Assembly: GCF_003943815.1 (NCBI RefSeq) | Contig: NZ_RJNA01000004.1 | Location: 1 to 62,823 of the forward strand | Source: Streptococcus cristatus | Lineage (GTDB): Bacteria > Bacillota > Bacilli > Lactobacillales > Streptococcaceae | Length of the DNA stretch: 62,823 nucleotides | Direction: 5' to 3' | Notes under the pieces: generated by a model | Databases searched by the model: none | The model's input: only the letters and a program-made list of their open reading frames with translations | What the model was told of the DNA's origin: nothing | Made by a program: the position numbers and the translations under genes | Shown here: in pieces, positions 53,364-62,823 of the stretch | Position numbering within the stretch: position 1 is the first letter of the stretch | Layout of the letters: every line of letters starts with the position of its first letter

Positions 53364-54299
53364 CTACTCTTCTACAAATCTTCCTAAAATATGTACGTTG
53401 TCAGATACGGAGACAAAGGCGGTCGGATCCGTCTGTTTCATGATGTACTTAAATTCGCTAAATTCAGCACGCGTAATGACTGTAATCAGCACCGCCTTTT
53501 GCTCGTGATTGTAAGTTCCCTCCGCTCCATTGATAATGGTTGCACCACGGTGGAGCTTGTGGTGAATCTTGTTAATCACTTCGTCAGGATGACTGGTGAT
53601 AATCATGGCCTGCATCCGCTTTTGCTTGGTAAAGACGGCATCCGTCACACGGCTAGATACAAAGATGGTAATCATCGAGTAGAGAGCGTATTCCCAACCG
53701 AAAGTCAGACCAGCAATCAGCATAATAATCCCATTGACAATCAGGGAGATACTGCCTACATTACGGCCTGTTTTCTTGCGAATGGTCAAGCTAACAATAT
53801 CTGTCCCTCCACTTGAAATGCTTGACTTGAGGGCAAAGCCGATCCCTGTCCCCATGACAATTCCCCCGAACAAAGCATTGATAATGGGATTGGTCGTCAA
53901 TGTCACTTCTGGCACAAAATGGATAAAAAGCGAGCTCATCGAAACAGTGATAAAAGTAAAAACAGTAAACTTATGCCCGATTTGGTACCAAGCCAAAATC
54001 ATCAGTGGAATATTGATCGCATAAAAAGTAATGGAAACTGGAATGGTAAAGCCGATAAAGCGGCCACTCAAAGCCGAGACAATCTGCGCCAAGCCTGTTG
54101 CCCCGCTTGAGTAAACATGCCCTGGCTGAAAGAAGAAATTGACCGCTACTGCTGAGAGAAAGCCATATACCAGAGAGGCTGAAAATTTCTCATCATATTT
54201 TTCACGCGAAATACTTTTCAGGACTTCTAGCAACTTGACATGATAGGCAAAGCGATGAAGATAATAGCGAAAAAGTTTCCGCAAACTAGTCTTTTTCAT
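53364..54299 (-). CDS. YitT family (DUF161/DUF2179) membrane protein
   Basis: A 311-aa protein. Five or six membrane segments occupy residues 45-225, including [20 protein letters not shown] and [20 protein letters not shown], repeated glycine-rich elements of the YitT family. The last 80 residues are a cytoplasmic DUF2179 domain ([16 protein letters not shown]). Function unknown; transporter activity has been suggested for relatives. The gene overlaps the end of aspS by 14 bp and is cotranscribed. Confidence 0.88.
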   Translation of the reverse strand: MKKTSLRKLFRYYLHRFAYHVKLLEVLKSISREKYDEKFSASLVYGFLSAVAVNFFFQPGHVYSSGATGLAQIVSALSGRFIGFTIPVSITFYAINIPLMILAWYQIGHKFTVFTFITVSMSSLFIHFVPEVTLTTNPIINALFGGIVMGTGIGFALKSSISSGGTDIVSLTIRKKTGRNVGSISLIVNGIIMLIAGLTFGWEYALYSMITIFVSSRVTDAVFTKQKRMQAMIITSHPDEVINKIHHKLHRGATIINGAEGTYNHEQKAVLITVITRAEFSEFKYIMKQTDPTAFVSVSDNVHILGRFVEE

Positions 54300-56040
54300 G
54301 TGATTCTACTTGTAAACTTAATTCCTCTAATTGTGCAGGAGCAACCAAGCTTGGTGCTTGCGTCATTGGGTCAGAAGCCTTGTTATTCTTAGGAAAAGCA
54401 ATGACTTCACGGATATTTTCTTCACCGGCCAAAAGCATGACGAAGCGATCCAGACCCAAAGCCAGACCTCCATGTGGTGGGAAACCATAGTCCATGGCTT
54501 CTAGAAGGAAGCCGAACTGGTCTTGCGCTTCATCAGCTGAAAAGCCTAAAGCCTTAAACATCCGTTCCTGCAGATCTTTTTGGTTGATCCGTAGGCTACC
54601 ACCACCTAGTTCATAGCCATTGAGTACGATATCATAGGCAATCGCGCGAACCTTGCTCAGGTCTCCTTCCAGCTCCTGCTCAGAATCCTTTTGAGGCAAA
54701 GTGAATGGATGGTGGGCACTCATATAGCGGCCTTCTTCTTCAGACCACTCAAACATTGGCCAATCTACTACCCACAAGTAGTTAAACTTAGCAGGGTCAA
54801 TCAAACCTAATTCCTTGCCTAAACGGACACGAAGAGCTCCTAGAGCTGCGTTGGCAACATCCAAAGTATCTGCCACAAAGAGAACCAAGTCGTTTTCTTC
54901 TAATTGTAAAGCAGTTGTCAACTCACTTGACAAGCCTGTCAAGAACTTGGCAACAGGCCCAGCCAGCTCCCCATCAACTACTTTCACCCAAGCAAGTCCC
55001 TTAGCTCCATGCTGCTTAGCTTGCTCTGTCAGCTTATCAATGTCTTTGCGCGAGTACTTGTCAGCAGCATTTTTCACTACAATCGCCTTGACAGCCGGTG
55101 CCTCAGAAAACACTTTGAAGTCAACACCCTTGACAAGCTCTGTCAAGTCCTGCAATAACATGTCAAAGCGAGTATCTGGCTTGTCGCTACCATAGAGAGC
55201 CATAGCATCGTCATATTTCATCCGTGGGAAAGGCAAGGTCACTTCAATACCCTTGGTTTCCTTCATGACACGGGCAATCAAACCTTCTGTAATGTCTTGG
55301 ATTTCTTGCTCAGATAGGAAGGAAGTTTCCAAGTCCACCTGTGTAAACTCTGGTTGACGGTCTCCACGTAAGTCCTCGTCTCGGAAACACTTGACAATCT
55401 GATAATAACGGTCAAAACCAGCATTCATCAAAAGCTGCTTGGTAATCTGTGGGCTTTGAGGCAGGGCATAGAAATGACCTTGGTTGACCCGGCTCGGTAC
55501 CAAATAGTCACGCGCTCCTTCAGGCGTTGACTTGGTCAAAAATGGTGTCTCTACATCGATAAATTCCAGCTCATCCAAATAATTGCGGATGGAATGAGTC
55601 ACTTTGGCACGCAACTTAAGATTTTCTAGCATTTCTGGGCGACGCAGATCCAAATAACGGTAGCGCAAGCGCGTATCATCATTGGCTTCAATCCCATCCT
55701 TAATCTCAAAAGGAGTGGTTTTAGCAGTATTCAGTACCATCAGACTGTCCACGTGAAGTTCTACACTTCCTGTGGCCAGCTTGTCATTGGCCTGCTCACG
55801 CGCAGCTACCTTACCAGTCACTTCAATGACAAACTCGCTGCGCAGGCTCTCAGCTGTCTTCATGACCTCATCTGAAACACTCTCAGGATTAATAACTAGC
55901 TGCATAATACCTTCGCGGTCACGCAGATCAATAAAAATCAAGCCTCCCAAATCGCGACGGCGGGCAACCCAACCTTTCAAAGTAATTTCCTGACCGACAT
56001 GCTCACTCCGAACACGTCCCGCATACATTGAACGTTTCAT
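54286..56040 (-). CDS. aspS: Aspartyl-tRNA synthetase
   Basis: A 584-aa class II synthetase of the bacterial type. The N-terminal OB fold binds the anticodon ([18 protein letters not shown]). Class II motif 2 is in [20 protein letters not shown] near residue 215, and motif 3 in [16 protein letters not shown] near 535. The inserted GAD domain, about residues 300-420, is typical of bacterial AspRS. GGAGAG precedes the ATG. It is linked to hisS in many Firmicutes; here a small gene intervenes. Confidence 0.96.
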   Translation of the reverse strand: MKRSMYAGRVRSEHVGQEITLKGWVARRRDLGGLIFIDLRDREGIMQLVINPESVSDEVMKTAESLRSEFVIEVTGKVAAREQANDKLATGSVELHVDSLMVLNTAKTTPFEIKDGIEANDDTRLRYRYLDLRRPEMLENLKLRAKVTHSIRNYLDELEFIDVETPFLTKSTPEGARDYLVPSRVNQGHFYALPQSPQITKQLLMNAGFDRYYQIVKCFRDEDLRGDRQPEFTQVDLETSFLSEQEIQDITEGLIARVMKETKGIEVTLPFPRMKYDDAMALYGSDKPDTRFDMLLQDLTELVKGVDFKVFSEAPAVKAIVVKNAADKYSRKDIDKLTEQAKQHGAKGLAWVKVVDGELAGPVAKFLTGLSSELTTALQLEENDLVLFVADTLDVANAALGALRVRLGKELGLIDPAKFNYLWVVDWPMFEWSEEEGRYMSAHHPFTLPQKDSEQELEGDLSKVRAIAYDIVLNGYELGGGSLRINQKDLQERMFKALGFSADEAQDQFGFLLEAMDYGFPPHGGLALGLDRFVMLLAGEENIREVIAFPKNNKASDPMTQAPSLVAPAQLEELSLQVESHEKD

Positions 56041-56160
56041 CTTTACTCTCCAAAATTTTAATTCTGTTACTATTTTACCACAAAGAGCCTAGGAAAGCCC
56101 CCCTACCTGTCCTTTTTCTGAAAAAAATTAAAAGTCTTTATTCTAGTGACCACTTTTATA

Positions 56161-56197
56161 AAAAAGGTCTGGAATCAATATTCCCAGACCTCCTAAT
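56161..56197 (-). terminator. Terminator after the small membrane protein gene
   Basis: AGGTCTGG pairs with CCAGACCT around AATCAATATTC; on the minus strand TTTTTT follows. It lies 11 bp past the stop codon. Confidence 0.85.
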
Positions 56198-56207
56198 TTT
56201 ATATAGA

Positions 56208-56417
56208 CTATTCCTTTTTCTTCCCATCCTCATAAAGACTGGGAGCCAGCGTTTTCGTCACCATGGCTGTCAAGAAGCGAAAGGCCCCAGCTGCCAGACC
56301 AAAAATCGGCGCCAAAGCACGGAAGAAAAAATCCCCTCGCATAAAATAACAGAGCAGACCCGTTATCACAAATAAGGCCACTCCCTGCACCAGCGCTACA
56401 AACCATACTTTTTTCAT
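56208..56417 (-). CDS. Small two-helix membrane protein of unknown function
   Basis: A 69-aa protein with two membrane segments, residues 4-22 and 30-50, and a charged tail (YEDGKKKE). GAGGGA lies just before two adjacent ATG codons (56420, 56417); the second has better spacing and is used. An extended -10 (TGCTATAAT, 56450-56442) and a strong terminator frame the gene as its own transcription unit. No family was recognised. Confidence 0.7.
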   Translation of the reverse strand: MKKVWFVALVQGVALFVITGLLCYFMRGDFFFRALAPIFGLAAGAFRFLTAMVTKTLAPSLYEDGKKKE

Positions 56418-56420
56418 CAT

Positions 56421-56852
56421 TCCCTCGACTTTCTGTAGACTATTATAGCATAGACGAGATACAAACGATACTTATATCAACAATTTCTTCGATCGTAGTC
56501 CCCTATCTTTCACCAAGCCATAAAATCCAACATACACTTCCTCTTCATAGAGTCAGCATAAATCCGCGCCGTACGGAACCTCAAAAATTTCCAGCATAAC
56601 TGGGGCAATCTTACTATATTATTGCTCCTAAGATTATGCTTTAATTTTACAACTCAAACCTTAAAACGAATAACAGCAATGCAGTCCTAACAATTAATAT
56701 CTATAATTTCAAGTATTTAGATAAAAATAAATACATTTTTGTATAAATACTAATAATCTACAGATAATTTAAAGCCTAATTGTAACTTGATTTACTGGGT
56801 TCAGCTTAGTTTTCCAGCTTTAATAAATTGGTTATTTAAATCTAAAAGTCTA
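56421..56852. other. AT-rich intergenic region between the small membrane protein gene and hisS
   Basis: 432 bp. The left end has the extended -10 for the small membrane gene. The rest is AT-rich with short inverted stretches (ATAC-ATTTTT-GTAT near 56730) but no gene, tRNA or clear terminator for hisS that I can support. It may be a worn remnant: pneumococcus, as I recall, has several genes between aspS and hisS. Confidence 0.5.
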
Positions 56853-58133
56853 TTAACAACCCAATTCTTCGAGGACAGCCTGATAGTTTTCTTGAACTTG
56901 ATCCAGTCCAACCACCACTTCTTGACGAGTTTCATTATTCTTCACAGTGACTTGGCCGCTTTCGATTTCACTTTCGCCTAAAGTAATGATGGTCTTGGCT
57001 CTGAAAGCATCTGCTGACTTGAATTGTGCCTTAAGCTTGCGGTCCAAATAGTCTCGCTCGGCCGCAAATCCTTGATTCCGGAGAGTTTGCACCAATTCCA
57101 AAGCGCTGCGATTGGCAGCTTCACCCAAAACAGCAATATAGGCATCCAAGCCTGTCTCAAGTGGCAGAGCTGCTCTCTGTTTTTCTAAAATCAAGAGGAG
57201 ACGCTCCATTCCCATACCAAAACCAAAGGCAGGGGTTTCTGGCCCACCGAAATAGTCAACCAAGCCATCATAACGGCCACCCGCACAGATAGTCAGTTCG
57301 CTACCTGCCACATCAGTCGTAAACTCAAAAATCGTGTGATTGTAGTAGTCCAGTCCGCGTACCATATTGGTGTTAATGACATAGGGAACATCCAAAGACT
57401 CTAGCATTGAGCGGACAGCCGCAAAATGCTCCTGGCTCTCCTCGTCCAGAAAGTCCAAAATCGAAGGAGCCTGCGCAACGGCTGCCTTATCTTCTTTTTC
57501 CTTCGAATCCAGCACCCGCAGCGGATTTTCCTCCAAACGACGCTGACTATCCTTAGAAAGACTGTCTTTCAGCGGAGTCAAATAATCAATCAGGGCCTGA
57601 CGATAGGCACCTCGACTTGCTGCATTGCCCAAACTATTCAGCTGCAGCGTCACCTGCCCAATTCCAATTTCCTTGAAGAATTGAGCCGCCATAACAATCG
57701 TTTCTGCATCTGTCGCTGGATTTTCAGAGCCGAAGCACTCCACCCCGATTTGGTGAAATTCGCGCAAGCGACCAGCCTGAGGCCGCTCATAGCGGAACAT
57801 AGAGCCCATATAATAAAGCTTAACTGGCTTTTGAACCTCTGGCGCAAAGAGCTTGTTTTCGACATAAGAACGAACGACTGGCGCAGTTCCTTCTGGCCGT
57901 AGCGTAATATGACGGTCCCCTTTATCGTAGAAATCATACATTTCCTTGGTCACGATGTCTGTCGTATCTCCAACAGAACGACTGATGACCTCATAGTGCT
58001 CAAAAATCGGTGTCCGAATTTCCGCATAGTTGTATTTTTTAAACGTCTTACGAGCAAACTCCTCCAGATACTGCCATTTAGCAGATTCCTGAGGGAGGAT
58101 ATCCTGAGTTCCTTTAGGTTTTTGTAATTTCAT
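56853..58133 (-). CDS. hisS: Histidyl-tRNA synthetase
   Basis: A 426-aa class II synthetase. [20 protein letters not shown] at the start is typical. [15 protein letters not shown] near residue 80 and [18 protein letters not shown] near 112 form motif 2; [18 protein letters not shown] near 278 is the histidine-binding loop; and [13 protein letters not shown] near 308 is motif 3. A C-terminal anticodon-binding domain follows. No T-box or HisZ partner is visible. AGGATTAG precedes the ATG. Confidence 0.96.
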   Translation of the reverse strand: MKLQKPKGTQDILPQESAKWQYLEEFARKTFKKYNYAEIRTPIFEHYEVISRSVGDTTDIVTKEMYDFYDKGDRHITLRPEGTAPVVRSYVENKLFAPEVQKPVKLYYMGSMFRYERPQAGRLREFHQIGVECFGSENPATDAETIVMAAQFFKEIGIGQVTLQLNSLGNAASRGAYRQALIDYLTPLKDSLSKDSQRRLEENPLRVLDSKEKEDKAAVAQAPSILDFLDEESQEHFAAVRSMLESLDVPYVINTNMVRGLDYYNHTIFEFTTDVAGSELTICAGGRYDGLVDYFGGPETPAFGFGMGMERLLLILEKQRAALPLETGLDAYIAVLGEAANRSALELVQTLRNQGFAAERDYLDRKLKAQFKSADAFRAKTIITLGESEIESGQVTVKNNETRQEVVVGLDQVQENYQAVLEELGC

Positions 58134-58317
58134 TTTCTAATCCTCTGCAACTATATAATATCTATTATTTTACCATAAATCAGATGTTTTGAGGAGTTAG
58201 AGCAGAAAAATTCCCTCCGAGAGACTAAATCCGTTTTCATTCGCCAGAATTTCTTGAAAAATTGTCAGAATTATGAGAAAATAAGACCACCATTCTATAG
58301 AGAAAGAAGGATTGAAG

Positions 58318-58659
58318 ATGAGAGACGATATCAAAATCAATGACCGAGCCGCAGCTATCCAAGAAGAATTAATTAAAAAACTCGAAACGATTTACGATCC
58401 AGAGGTCGAGCTTGATGTCTACAATCTCGGGCTCATCTATGAAATCAATCTTGACGAGACTGGCCACTGCAAGATTGTCATGACCTTCACAGACACAGCC
58501 TGCGACTGTACCGAGACCGTTCCTATTGAAATTGTCGAGTCCCTGAAGCAAATCGAGGGCATCGAAACGGTCTCCGTTGAAGTCACTTGGTCGCCCGCGT
58601 GGAAAATCACTCGTATCAGTCGCTTTGGACGGATTGCGCTAGGTATTAGTCCTAGATAA
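58318..58659 (+). CDS. SufT-like iron-sulfur assembly factor (MIP18/DUF59)
   Basis: A 113-aa protein of the MIP18/DUF59 family, active in Fe-S cluster maturation. DPEVELDVYNLGLIYEI is the family signature, and FTDTACDCTETVPIEI carries two cysteines. The start is the ATG at 58318, six bases after AGGA; a TTG two codons earlier is less likely. It is convergent with ilvD, whose product needs an Fe-S cluster. That is suggestive of a link but not evidence of one. Confidence 0.88.
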   Translation: MRDDIKINDRAAAIQEELIKKLETIYDPEVELDVYNLGLIYEINLDETGHCKIVMTFTDTACDCTETVPIEIVESLKQIEGIETVSVEVTWSPAWKITRISRFGRIALGISPR

Positions 58660-58686
58660 GAAGATAGAAATTCATCCAAATTAATA

Positions 58687-58716
58687 AACCCGCTAGAAAA
58701 ACTAGCGGGTTCTTTT
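58687..58716. terminator. Bidirectional terminator between the SufT-like gene and ilvD
   Basis: A perfect 10-bp stem, AACCCGCTAG with CTAGCGGGTT, around AAAAA, between the convergent stop codons; T-runs lie on both sides. Confidence 0.9.
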
Positions 58717-58728
58717 GTCATATATAGG

Positions 58729-60435
58729 CTATTTTTTACCTGTTTCTTCTGGCTTCCAGAAGTCGGTAACAGCACCTTTAGCAGCAGAGGATACCATATG
58801 GGCATATTTACCAAGTACACCGCGGCTATAAAGCGGTGGAATAGTTGTTTCTGCTTTACGTTTTTCAAGTTCTTCTTCAGAAACTGCCATGGAAATTTCC
58901 TTGGTGTCTTGGTCAACCGTGACCATATCGCCTGTGCGAAGGTAGGCAATCGGGCCACCATCCTGAGCTTCCGGAGCGATATGTCCGACAACGAGACCGT
59001 AGGTACCACCTGAGAAGCGACCGTCTGTCAAGAGAGCTACCTTATCTCCTTGGCCTTTCCCTACGATAATAGAAGAAAGTGACAGCATTTCTGGCATACC
59101 AGGGCCACCCTTTGGACCAACATAGCGAACCACGACAACATCGCCATCGACTACTTCATCAGCCAGCACCGCATCAATAGCAGCTTCTTCTGAGTCAAAA
59201 ACCTTAGCAGGTCCGACGTGACGACGCACCTTGACACCTGATACCTTGGCAACCGCGCCATCTGGTGCTAGATTACCATGCAGGATAATCAATGGACCGT
59301 CCGCACGTTTTGGATTTTCAAGCGGCATAATGACCTTCTGACCTGGCGTCAAGTCAGCAAAGTCAGCCAAGTTTTCCGCCACCGTCTTACCTGTACAAGT
59401 GATGCGATCACCGTGCAGGAAACCGTTAGCCAAAAGATATTTCATAACGGCAGGCACACCACCGACATTGTATAGGTCTTGGAAGACATACTGGCCAGAT
59501 GGTTTCAAATCCGCCAAATGCGGCACCCGCTCTTGAATAACATTGAAATCATCCAAAGTCAGCTCCACATTGGCCGCATGAGCAATGGCCAACAAGTGCA
59601 GAGTGGCATTGGTAGAGCCGCCCAAAGCCATGGTCACTGTGATCGCATCTTCGAAGGCTTCGCGAGTCAGAATGTCAGACGGCTTGAGCCCCATTTCCAG
59701 CATTCGGACAACTGCTCGGCCAGCTTCCACGATATCATCCTTCTTATCTTGAGATTCTGCTGGGTGAGAAGAAGAACCTGGCAAGCTCATACCTAGGACT
59801 TCAATAGCTGTCGCCATAGTATTAGCTGTGTACATACCGCCACAGCCACCAGGGCCAGGGCAAGCATTACACTCGATGCGGCGCACTTCCTCAGCAGTCA
59901 AATCGCCATGGTTCCACTTCCCGATACCTTCAAAGACAGAAACCAAGTCAATGTCTTTGCCATCCAGATTTCCAGGTGCAATGGTTCCTCCGTAAGCGAA
60001 AATAGCTGGGATATCCATATTGGCGATGGCAATCATGGAGCCAGGCATATTCTTATCACAGCCCCCGATAGCGACGAAGGCATCCACATTATGTCCGCCC
60101 ATGGCAGCTTCGATGGAGTCTGCGATGATGTCGCGTGAAGTCAGAGAGAAGCGCATGCCCGGTGTCCCCATGGCAATCCCGTCTGCTACAGTAATCGTAC
60201 CGAACTGAACAGGCCAAGCACCTTGTTCTTTTACTCCTTCCTTGGCTAGTTTACCAAAATCATGTAGGTGAATATTACAAGGCGTATTTTCTGCCCAAGT
60301 CGAAATCACTCCGACAATCGGAGTCTCAAAGTCCTTATCCGTCATCCCTGTCGCACGAAGCATGGCACGGTTAGGAGATTTGACCATACTATCATAAATC
60401 TTACTTCTGTGCCGTATATCTAATTTATCTGTCAT
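58729..60435 (-). CDS. ilvD: Dihydroxy-acid dehydratase
   Basis: A 568-aa Fe-S enzyme of isoleucine, valine and pantothenate synthesis. [12 protein letters not shown] near residue 118 and [16 protein letters not shown] near 190 supply cluster cysteines, and [19 protein letters not shown] near 470 is the C-terminal signature. The start is the ATG at 60435, after AAGGGAAAG; a longer frame lacks a ribosome-binding site. An extended -10 and, further up, a near-consensus CodY box suggest repression when branched-chain amino acids are plentiful. Confidence 0.96.
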   Translation of the reverse strand: MTDKLDIRHRSKIYDSMVKSPNRAMLRATGMTDKDFETPIVGVISTWAENTPCNIHLHDFGKLAKEGVKEQGAWPVQFGTITVADGIAMGTPGMRFSLTSRDIIADSIEAAMGGHNVDAFVAIGGCDKNMPGSMIAIANMDIPAIFAYGGTIAPGNLDGKDIDLVSVFEGIGKWNHGDLTAEEVRRIECNACPGPGGCGGMYTANTMATAIEVLGMSLPGSSSHPAESQDKKDDIVEAGRAVVRMLEMGLKPSDILTREAFEDAITVTMALGGSTNATLHLLAIAHAANVELTLDDFNVIQERVPHLADLKPSGQYVFQDLYNVGGVPAVMKYLLANGFLHGDRITCTGKTVAENLADFADLTPGQKVIMPLENPKRADGPLIILHGNLAPDGAVAKVSGVKVRRHVGPAKVFDSEEAAIDAVLADEVVDGDVVVVRYVGPKGGPGMPEMLSLSSIIVGKGQGDKVALLTDGRFSGGTYGLVVGHIAPEAQDGGPIAYLRTGDMVTVDQDTKEISMAVSEEELEKRKAETTIPPLYSRGVLGKYAHMVSSAAKGAVTDFWKPEETGKK

Positions 60436-60470
60436 GTCTTTCCCTTTCATTGTAGTCATCTTTGTGCTTT

Positions 60471-60528
60471 ATTATACCACACTTATGCTCTGTTGGACAG
60501 AAGAAAATTTTTAAATTTTCAGAATATT
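60471..60528 (-). promoter_or_regulatory. ilvD promoter with CodY box
   Basis: The extended -10 TGGTATAAT (60479-60471) lies 35 bp before the ilvD ATG. AATTTTCAGAATATT (60514-60528) matches the CodY consensus AATTTTCWGAAAATT at 14 of 15 positions and is centred near -57. CodY control of branched-chain amino acid genes is established in streptococci; its action at this site is inference. Confidence 0.65.
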
Positions 60529-60612
60529 GGAATAATAATCTAAAATATAGATGCAACGGCTAAAAAGCCTTACTATTGTCCAAAAGAAAATCAAAAATTT
60601 CTGTCAAGTAAC

Positions 60613-60641
60613 TTTACTTTACAAAAAAGTTTTGTTATACT
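60613..60641 (+). promoter_or_regulatory. rpmF-rpmG promoter
   Basis: TTTACT (60613-60618), 17-bp spacer, TATACT (60636-60641), about 60 bp before the rpmF ATG. Confidence 0.55.
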
Positions 60642-60702
60642 GTTAAAGTTGATGAAAATCATGAGATTGCATCGAATTACATTCTAAAAGGAGAAACAAA
60701 CA

Positions 60703-60885
60703 ATGGCAGTACCTGCACGTCGCACTTCAAAAGCGAAGAAAAACAAACGTCGTACACACTACAAAGTAACAGCTCCATCTGTAAACTTTGACGAAACTAC
60801 TGGGGATTACTCACGTTCTCACCGCGTATCACTTAAAGGATACTACAAAGGACGTAAAATCGCTAAAGCTGCTGCAGCTGAATAA
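60703..60885 (+). CDS. rpmF: 50S ribosomal protein L32
   Basis: A 60-aa basic ribosomal protein. The start [20 protein letters not shown] is diagnostic of L32. It has no cysteine, so it is the zinc-free form; many bacteria have a C4 zinc ribbon here. AAAGGAG lies eight bases before the ATG. It is followed 15 bp on by rpmG. Both are probably highly expressed from the promoter at 60613-60641. Confidence 0.97.
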   Translation: MAVPARRTSKAKKNKRRTHYKVTAPSVNFDETTGDYSRSHRVSLKGYYKGRKIAKAAAAE

Positions 60886-60900
60886 TAGAAGGGAGATACC

Positions 60901-61050
60901 ATGCGCGTAAATATTACACTTGAACACAAAGAATCTGGTGAACGCTTGTACCTTACTTCTAAAAACAAACGTAACACTCCAGACCGTCTTCAATTGAAGA
61001 AATACTCACCAAAACTTCGCAAACACGTTGTGTTTACAGAAGTGAAGTAA
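60901..61050 (+). CDS. rpmG: 50S ribosomal protein L33
   Basis: Read directly from the plus strand: a 49-aa protein starting [20 protein letters not shown] and ending VVFTEVK. It is a normal-length L33 without the CxxC pairs, the zinc-independent type. AAGGGAGATACC precedes the ATG. It is cotranscribed with rpmF. A second, cysteine-containing rpmG is usual elsewhere in streptococcal genomes but is not in this window. Confidence 0.95.
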
Positions 61051-61077
61051 GCATTCAATACGAATCAATACAGAAGA

Positions 61078-61109
61078 AAGACGCTGATTTCAAGCGTTTT
61101 TTCTTTTTG
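61078..61109 (+). terminator. rpmG terminator
   Basis: ACGCT pairs with AGCGT around GATTTCA, followed by TTTTTCTTTTTG. It begins 28 bp after the rpmG stop codon. Confidence 0.7.
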
Positions 61110-61203
61110 TCAAATTCAGTACATCGCAATATAAATCAAGCGAATCACTACTTTTTTCACTACCTTTATTGAAATGAGAATATCGATTCGGACAATCAAA
61201 AGT

Positions 61204-61237
61204 AAGAGGAGCTTCATTACGAGGTTCCTCTTTTTTT
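61204..61237 (+). terminator. Second terminator-like hairpin after rpmG
   Basis: AAGAGGA pairs with TCCTCTT, followed by TTTTT. No gene before it can be assigned besides rpmG. It may be a backup terminator or a remnant of a lost gene. Confidence 0.55.
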
Positions 61238-61336
61238 ATATGCTTGCTCCAATATCTATTTTATTATTTAACTATAATAAAATAGTACATGAATTAATGT
61301 ATCCAGCTTTATTTAGCTCGATAAGCTGGAATCTGT

Positions 61337-61954
61337 TTACTTACGGTATTCCTCTACTTTAGATTCATACTTTTTTAAAAGTTCCCGTGAGTAAACTTTT
61401 TCATGTATCGAGCTTCTAACTTCTTTCCAGAGAATAGCCGCAACTTTTAACTTATTAGAATAACAATCGCTCAATTCATCTAAACAAAAGTCTTTTAGAA
61501 ACTGATTCCATTGGCAAGCCGAACTATCATACTTGGCATAATCTGACTCACCATAATATATTTTAATCATATCTTGAATAGTGAATGTTATATCTTTATC
61601 CCTTTTTACTTTTCGCCAAGCCGTCGCCATATTAGCACTAAATTTAAAGGGACTAATGCCTGTTACAGCTGAAAAATAATCTCGAAATTTTTGGTTAAAA
61701 GAAAAACCACAGTTAAGTAACGGAGTCTCCAAGGTGATAACTTCGGCTTGACTTTTGTTTCCTTTACTCAAAAATTTTTCTATTTTATTTCCCTTAAAAT
61801 ACTGTTCGATAATATAGTTCAATTCTTGCTTCGTACATCTATACTCTAATCCAAGGGACTTACAAATTTTTGAAAGTTCTTCTCGATACCAGTAGTATCT
61901 ATTAAATTCTTCAAATGATTTTATATCTCGAAAATCAGGTCTTTTTTCTCCCAT
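61337..61954 (-). CDS. SAP-domain protein of the DUF6434 type
   Basis: A 205-aa soluble protein. Residues 1-60 form a SAP-like helical domain (FEEFNRYYWYREELSKICKS, then TKQELNYIIEQYF). The rest, with FSFNQKFRDYFSAVTGISPF near residue 90, looks like the DUF6434 family of unknown function. SAP domains usually bind DNA or RNA. The start is the ATG at 61954, seven bases after AAGG; an ATG two codons earlier abuts it. The gene is AT-rich and stands alone between ribosomal genes and a kinase-like gene, so it looks like accessory DNA. Confidence 0.7.
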   Translation of the reverse strand: MGEKRPDFRDIKSFEEFNRYYWYREELSKICKSLGLEYRCTKQELNYIIEQYFKGNKIEKFLSKGNKSQAEVITLETPLLNCGFSFNQKFRDYFSAVTGISPFKFSANMATAWRKVKRDKDITFTIQDMIKIYYGESDYAKYDSSACQWNQFLKDFCLDELSDCYSNKLKVAAILWKEVRSSIHEKVYSRELLKKYESKVEEYRK

Positions 61955-62060
61955 ATGCATACCTTAATAAATTCAAATTTGTCAGACAATCAATTGACTT
62001 GCTAACTTGTAAACCCGTCTTATCACTTTACTTTCTAAGTTCCAGCTATCAAGCTTAATT

Positions 62061-62582
62061 TTAATCAGCTAAAAATCTATCCGAAGTTTTTATGATATGT
62101 GCTGTTTCTTTGACGTCCAAATCATCTGTATACAGCAAATGATTTTTCTCAATATTTTTAACTAAGAACTCATTTCTTGACTGGATAGATAAATCGCCTG
62201 TTCTTTCAATTTCTTTTCTAGAAGAATCTCGATCTCTAAGCGTTTCTTCTTCTGCTAGCAAAACGCAGTATTTTAAGTTTATCTGTTTTGCCTTTAAGAA
62301 TTCTGCGATTTTCTTCAGTTGTTCCTCAAATATGACGTATTCTATGATGACTGTAATGCCTCGGGCCATGAAATTATCGGTCAGACTGATGACATTATCC
62401 CAGAATAAATCCATGTAATAACCATCATCCTCCCAAGGAGCTACTAGGCCGCTTTTAATCATCAAGTAGATCATGTCGCCTTCTATCACCGCACTTTTGT
62501 CAAAAGAGTAGGCTAATTCTTTGCTGACCGTGCTTTTTCCAACGCCTGGAGGACCAGAAACAATATAAACACAATTTTCCAA
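62061..62582 (-). CDS. P-loop small-molecule kinase-like ATPase
   Basis: A 173-aa protein. IVSGPPGVGKSTVSKEL at the start is Walker A, VIEGDMIYLMIKSG near residue 33 resembles the substrate Asp region of small kinases, and LAEEETLRDRDSSRKEIERT near 109 a lid with arginines. It belongs to the AAA_33/shikimate-kinase-like group, often annotated as chloramphenicol phosphotransferase-like or zeta-toxin-like. The substrate is unknown and no antitoxin partner is visible. It is AT-rich like its neighbour, 106 bp away. Confidence 0.75.
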   Translation of the reverse strand: MENCVYIVSGPPGVGKSTVSKELAYSFDKSAVIEGDMIYLMIKSGLVAPWEDDGYYMDLFWDNVISLTDNFMARGITVIIEYVIFEEQLKKIAEFLKAKQINLKYCVLLAEEETLRDRDSSRKEIERTGDLSIQSRNEFLVKNIEKNHLLYTDDLDVKETAHIIKTSDRFLAD

Positions 62583-62823
62583 TTTATACCTCTATCAATT
62601 CTAACGATTCTGAGAATAACTTCTCATATTATATCATTATTTCGAAGATATTATTTCTATCGACTTCAAATCCTTCAAAAAAGAGGGCAAAGATGGATAA
62701 AATTCGGCGAAAAACTCTTATAAAATTCCAAGAAAACCCTTACTTTTAGAAATCTTCATTTTAATGCAATAAATTTTGACAGATGCTCTACTAGCCTTTA
62801 TAATAGTATTATTACTAAAATTA

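Noticed and set aside
58134..58317. Possible T-box leader before hisS
   Set aside because: No T-box bulge sequence or specifier-type hairpins; the same is true for aspS, argS and ilvD leaders.
61174..61362. Plus-strand 62-codon frame after rpmG
   Set aside because: No ribosome-binding site, contains a terminator hairpin with T-run, and overlaps the end of the SAP-domain gene.
1..62823. CRISPR arrays, tRNA or rRNA genes, prophage or complete insertion sequences
   Set aside because: None seen on reading both strands. The only multi-copy DNA found is the 176-bp repeat pair and the 49-bp tandem units.

Overview
The window looks like chromosomal DNA of an oral Streptococcus of the mitis/sanguinis group (S. 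sanguinis, S. gordonii, S. cristatus or a close relative). This rests on the receptor-polysaccharide/capsule head genes wzg-wzh-wzd-wze-wchA, a maltodextrin locus and housekeeping blocks in pneumococcus-like order, a free-standing nrdI, and competence (SigX/ComX) cin-boxes at the expected genes. No rRNA, tRNA, CRISPR array, prophage or intact insertion sequence was recognised. Species assignment is inference.

Layout. (1) 1-11.8 kb, minus strand: a Wzy-dependent surface polysaccharide operon, cut by the left edge. It has regulatory/export genes and the initiating sugar-phosphate transferase, then a clearly more AT-rich cassette: a DUF4422 protein, a Wzy polymerase, GT2, GT14 and GT4 transferases, a Gtf3/galactofuranosyltransferase-like protein and a Stealth-type phosphotransferase. 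(2) 12-16.1 kb: anaerobic ribonucleotide reductase nrdD-nrdG with a 45-aa protein and two tandem GNAT acetyltransferases between them. (3) 16.2-24.9 kb: a membrane protein with an upstream 48-aa micro-ORF under a perfect cin-box (syntenic with pneumococcal ccs4), cls, a lipoprotein, folC, ireB-ruvX-DUF1292, two related lipoproteins and spx. (4) 25-38 kb: recA-cinA, tag, ruvA, mutL, mutS and argR, interrupted by small regulator/membrane modules (two XRE-membrane proteins, an RDD protein, a LytTR-DUF3021 pair). (5) 38.2-41.4 kb: argS, nrdI and small membrane proteins. (6) 41.5-53.2 kb: the maltodextrin regulon malP-malQ and, divergently, malX-malC-malD / malA-malR-pullulanase, around a shared region with MalR-type operators. 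(7) 53.3-62.6 kb: a YitT-family protein, aspS, hisS, a SufT-like protein, ilvD, rpmF-rpmG, and two accessory genes at the right edge.

How the parts work together. The polysaccharide operon builds an undecaprenyl-linked repeat, polymerises it (Wzy) and controls chain length and attachment (Wzd/Wze/Wzh/Wzg). The mal genes import maltodextrins (MalX-MalC-MalD) and convert them to glucose, glucose-1-phosphate and shorter chains (MalP, MalQ, pullulanase) under MalR. Competence control is visible at cinA (upstream of recA) and at the 48-aa ORF. DNA metabolism genes (recA, ruvA, ruvX, mutS, mutL, tag, nrdD, nrdI) are unusually concentrated here.

Notable non-coding signals: two 97%-identical inverted copies of a 176-bp structured repeat with outward terminators; three tandem 49-bp units each carrying a terminator hairpin; a long inverted repeat resembling paired NrdR boxes at nrdD; a near-consensus CodY box before ilvD; a near-consensus CiaR site over the polysaccharide promoter; and a terminator between malX and malC. 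All function calls come from reading sequence and family knowledge; no database search was run.
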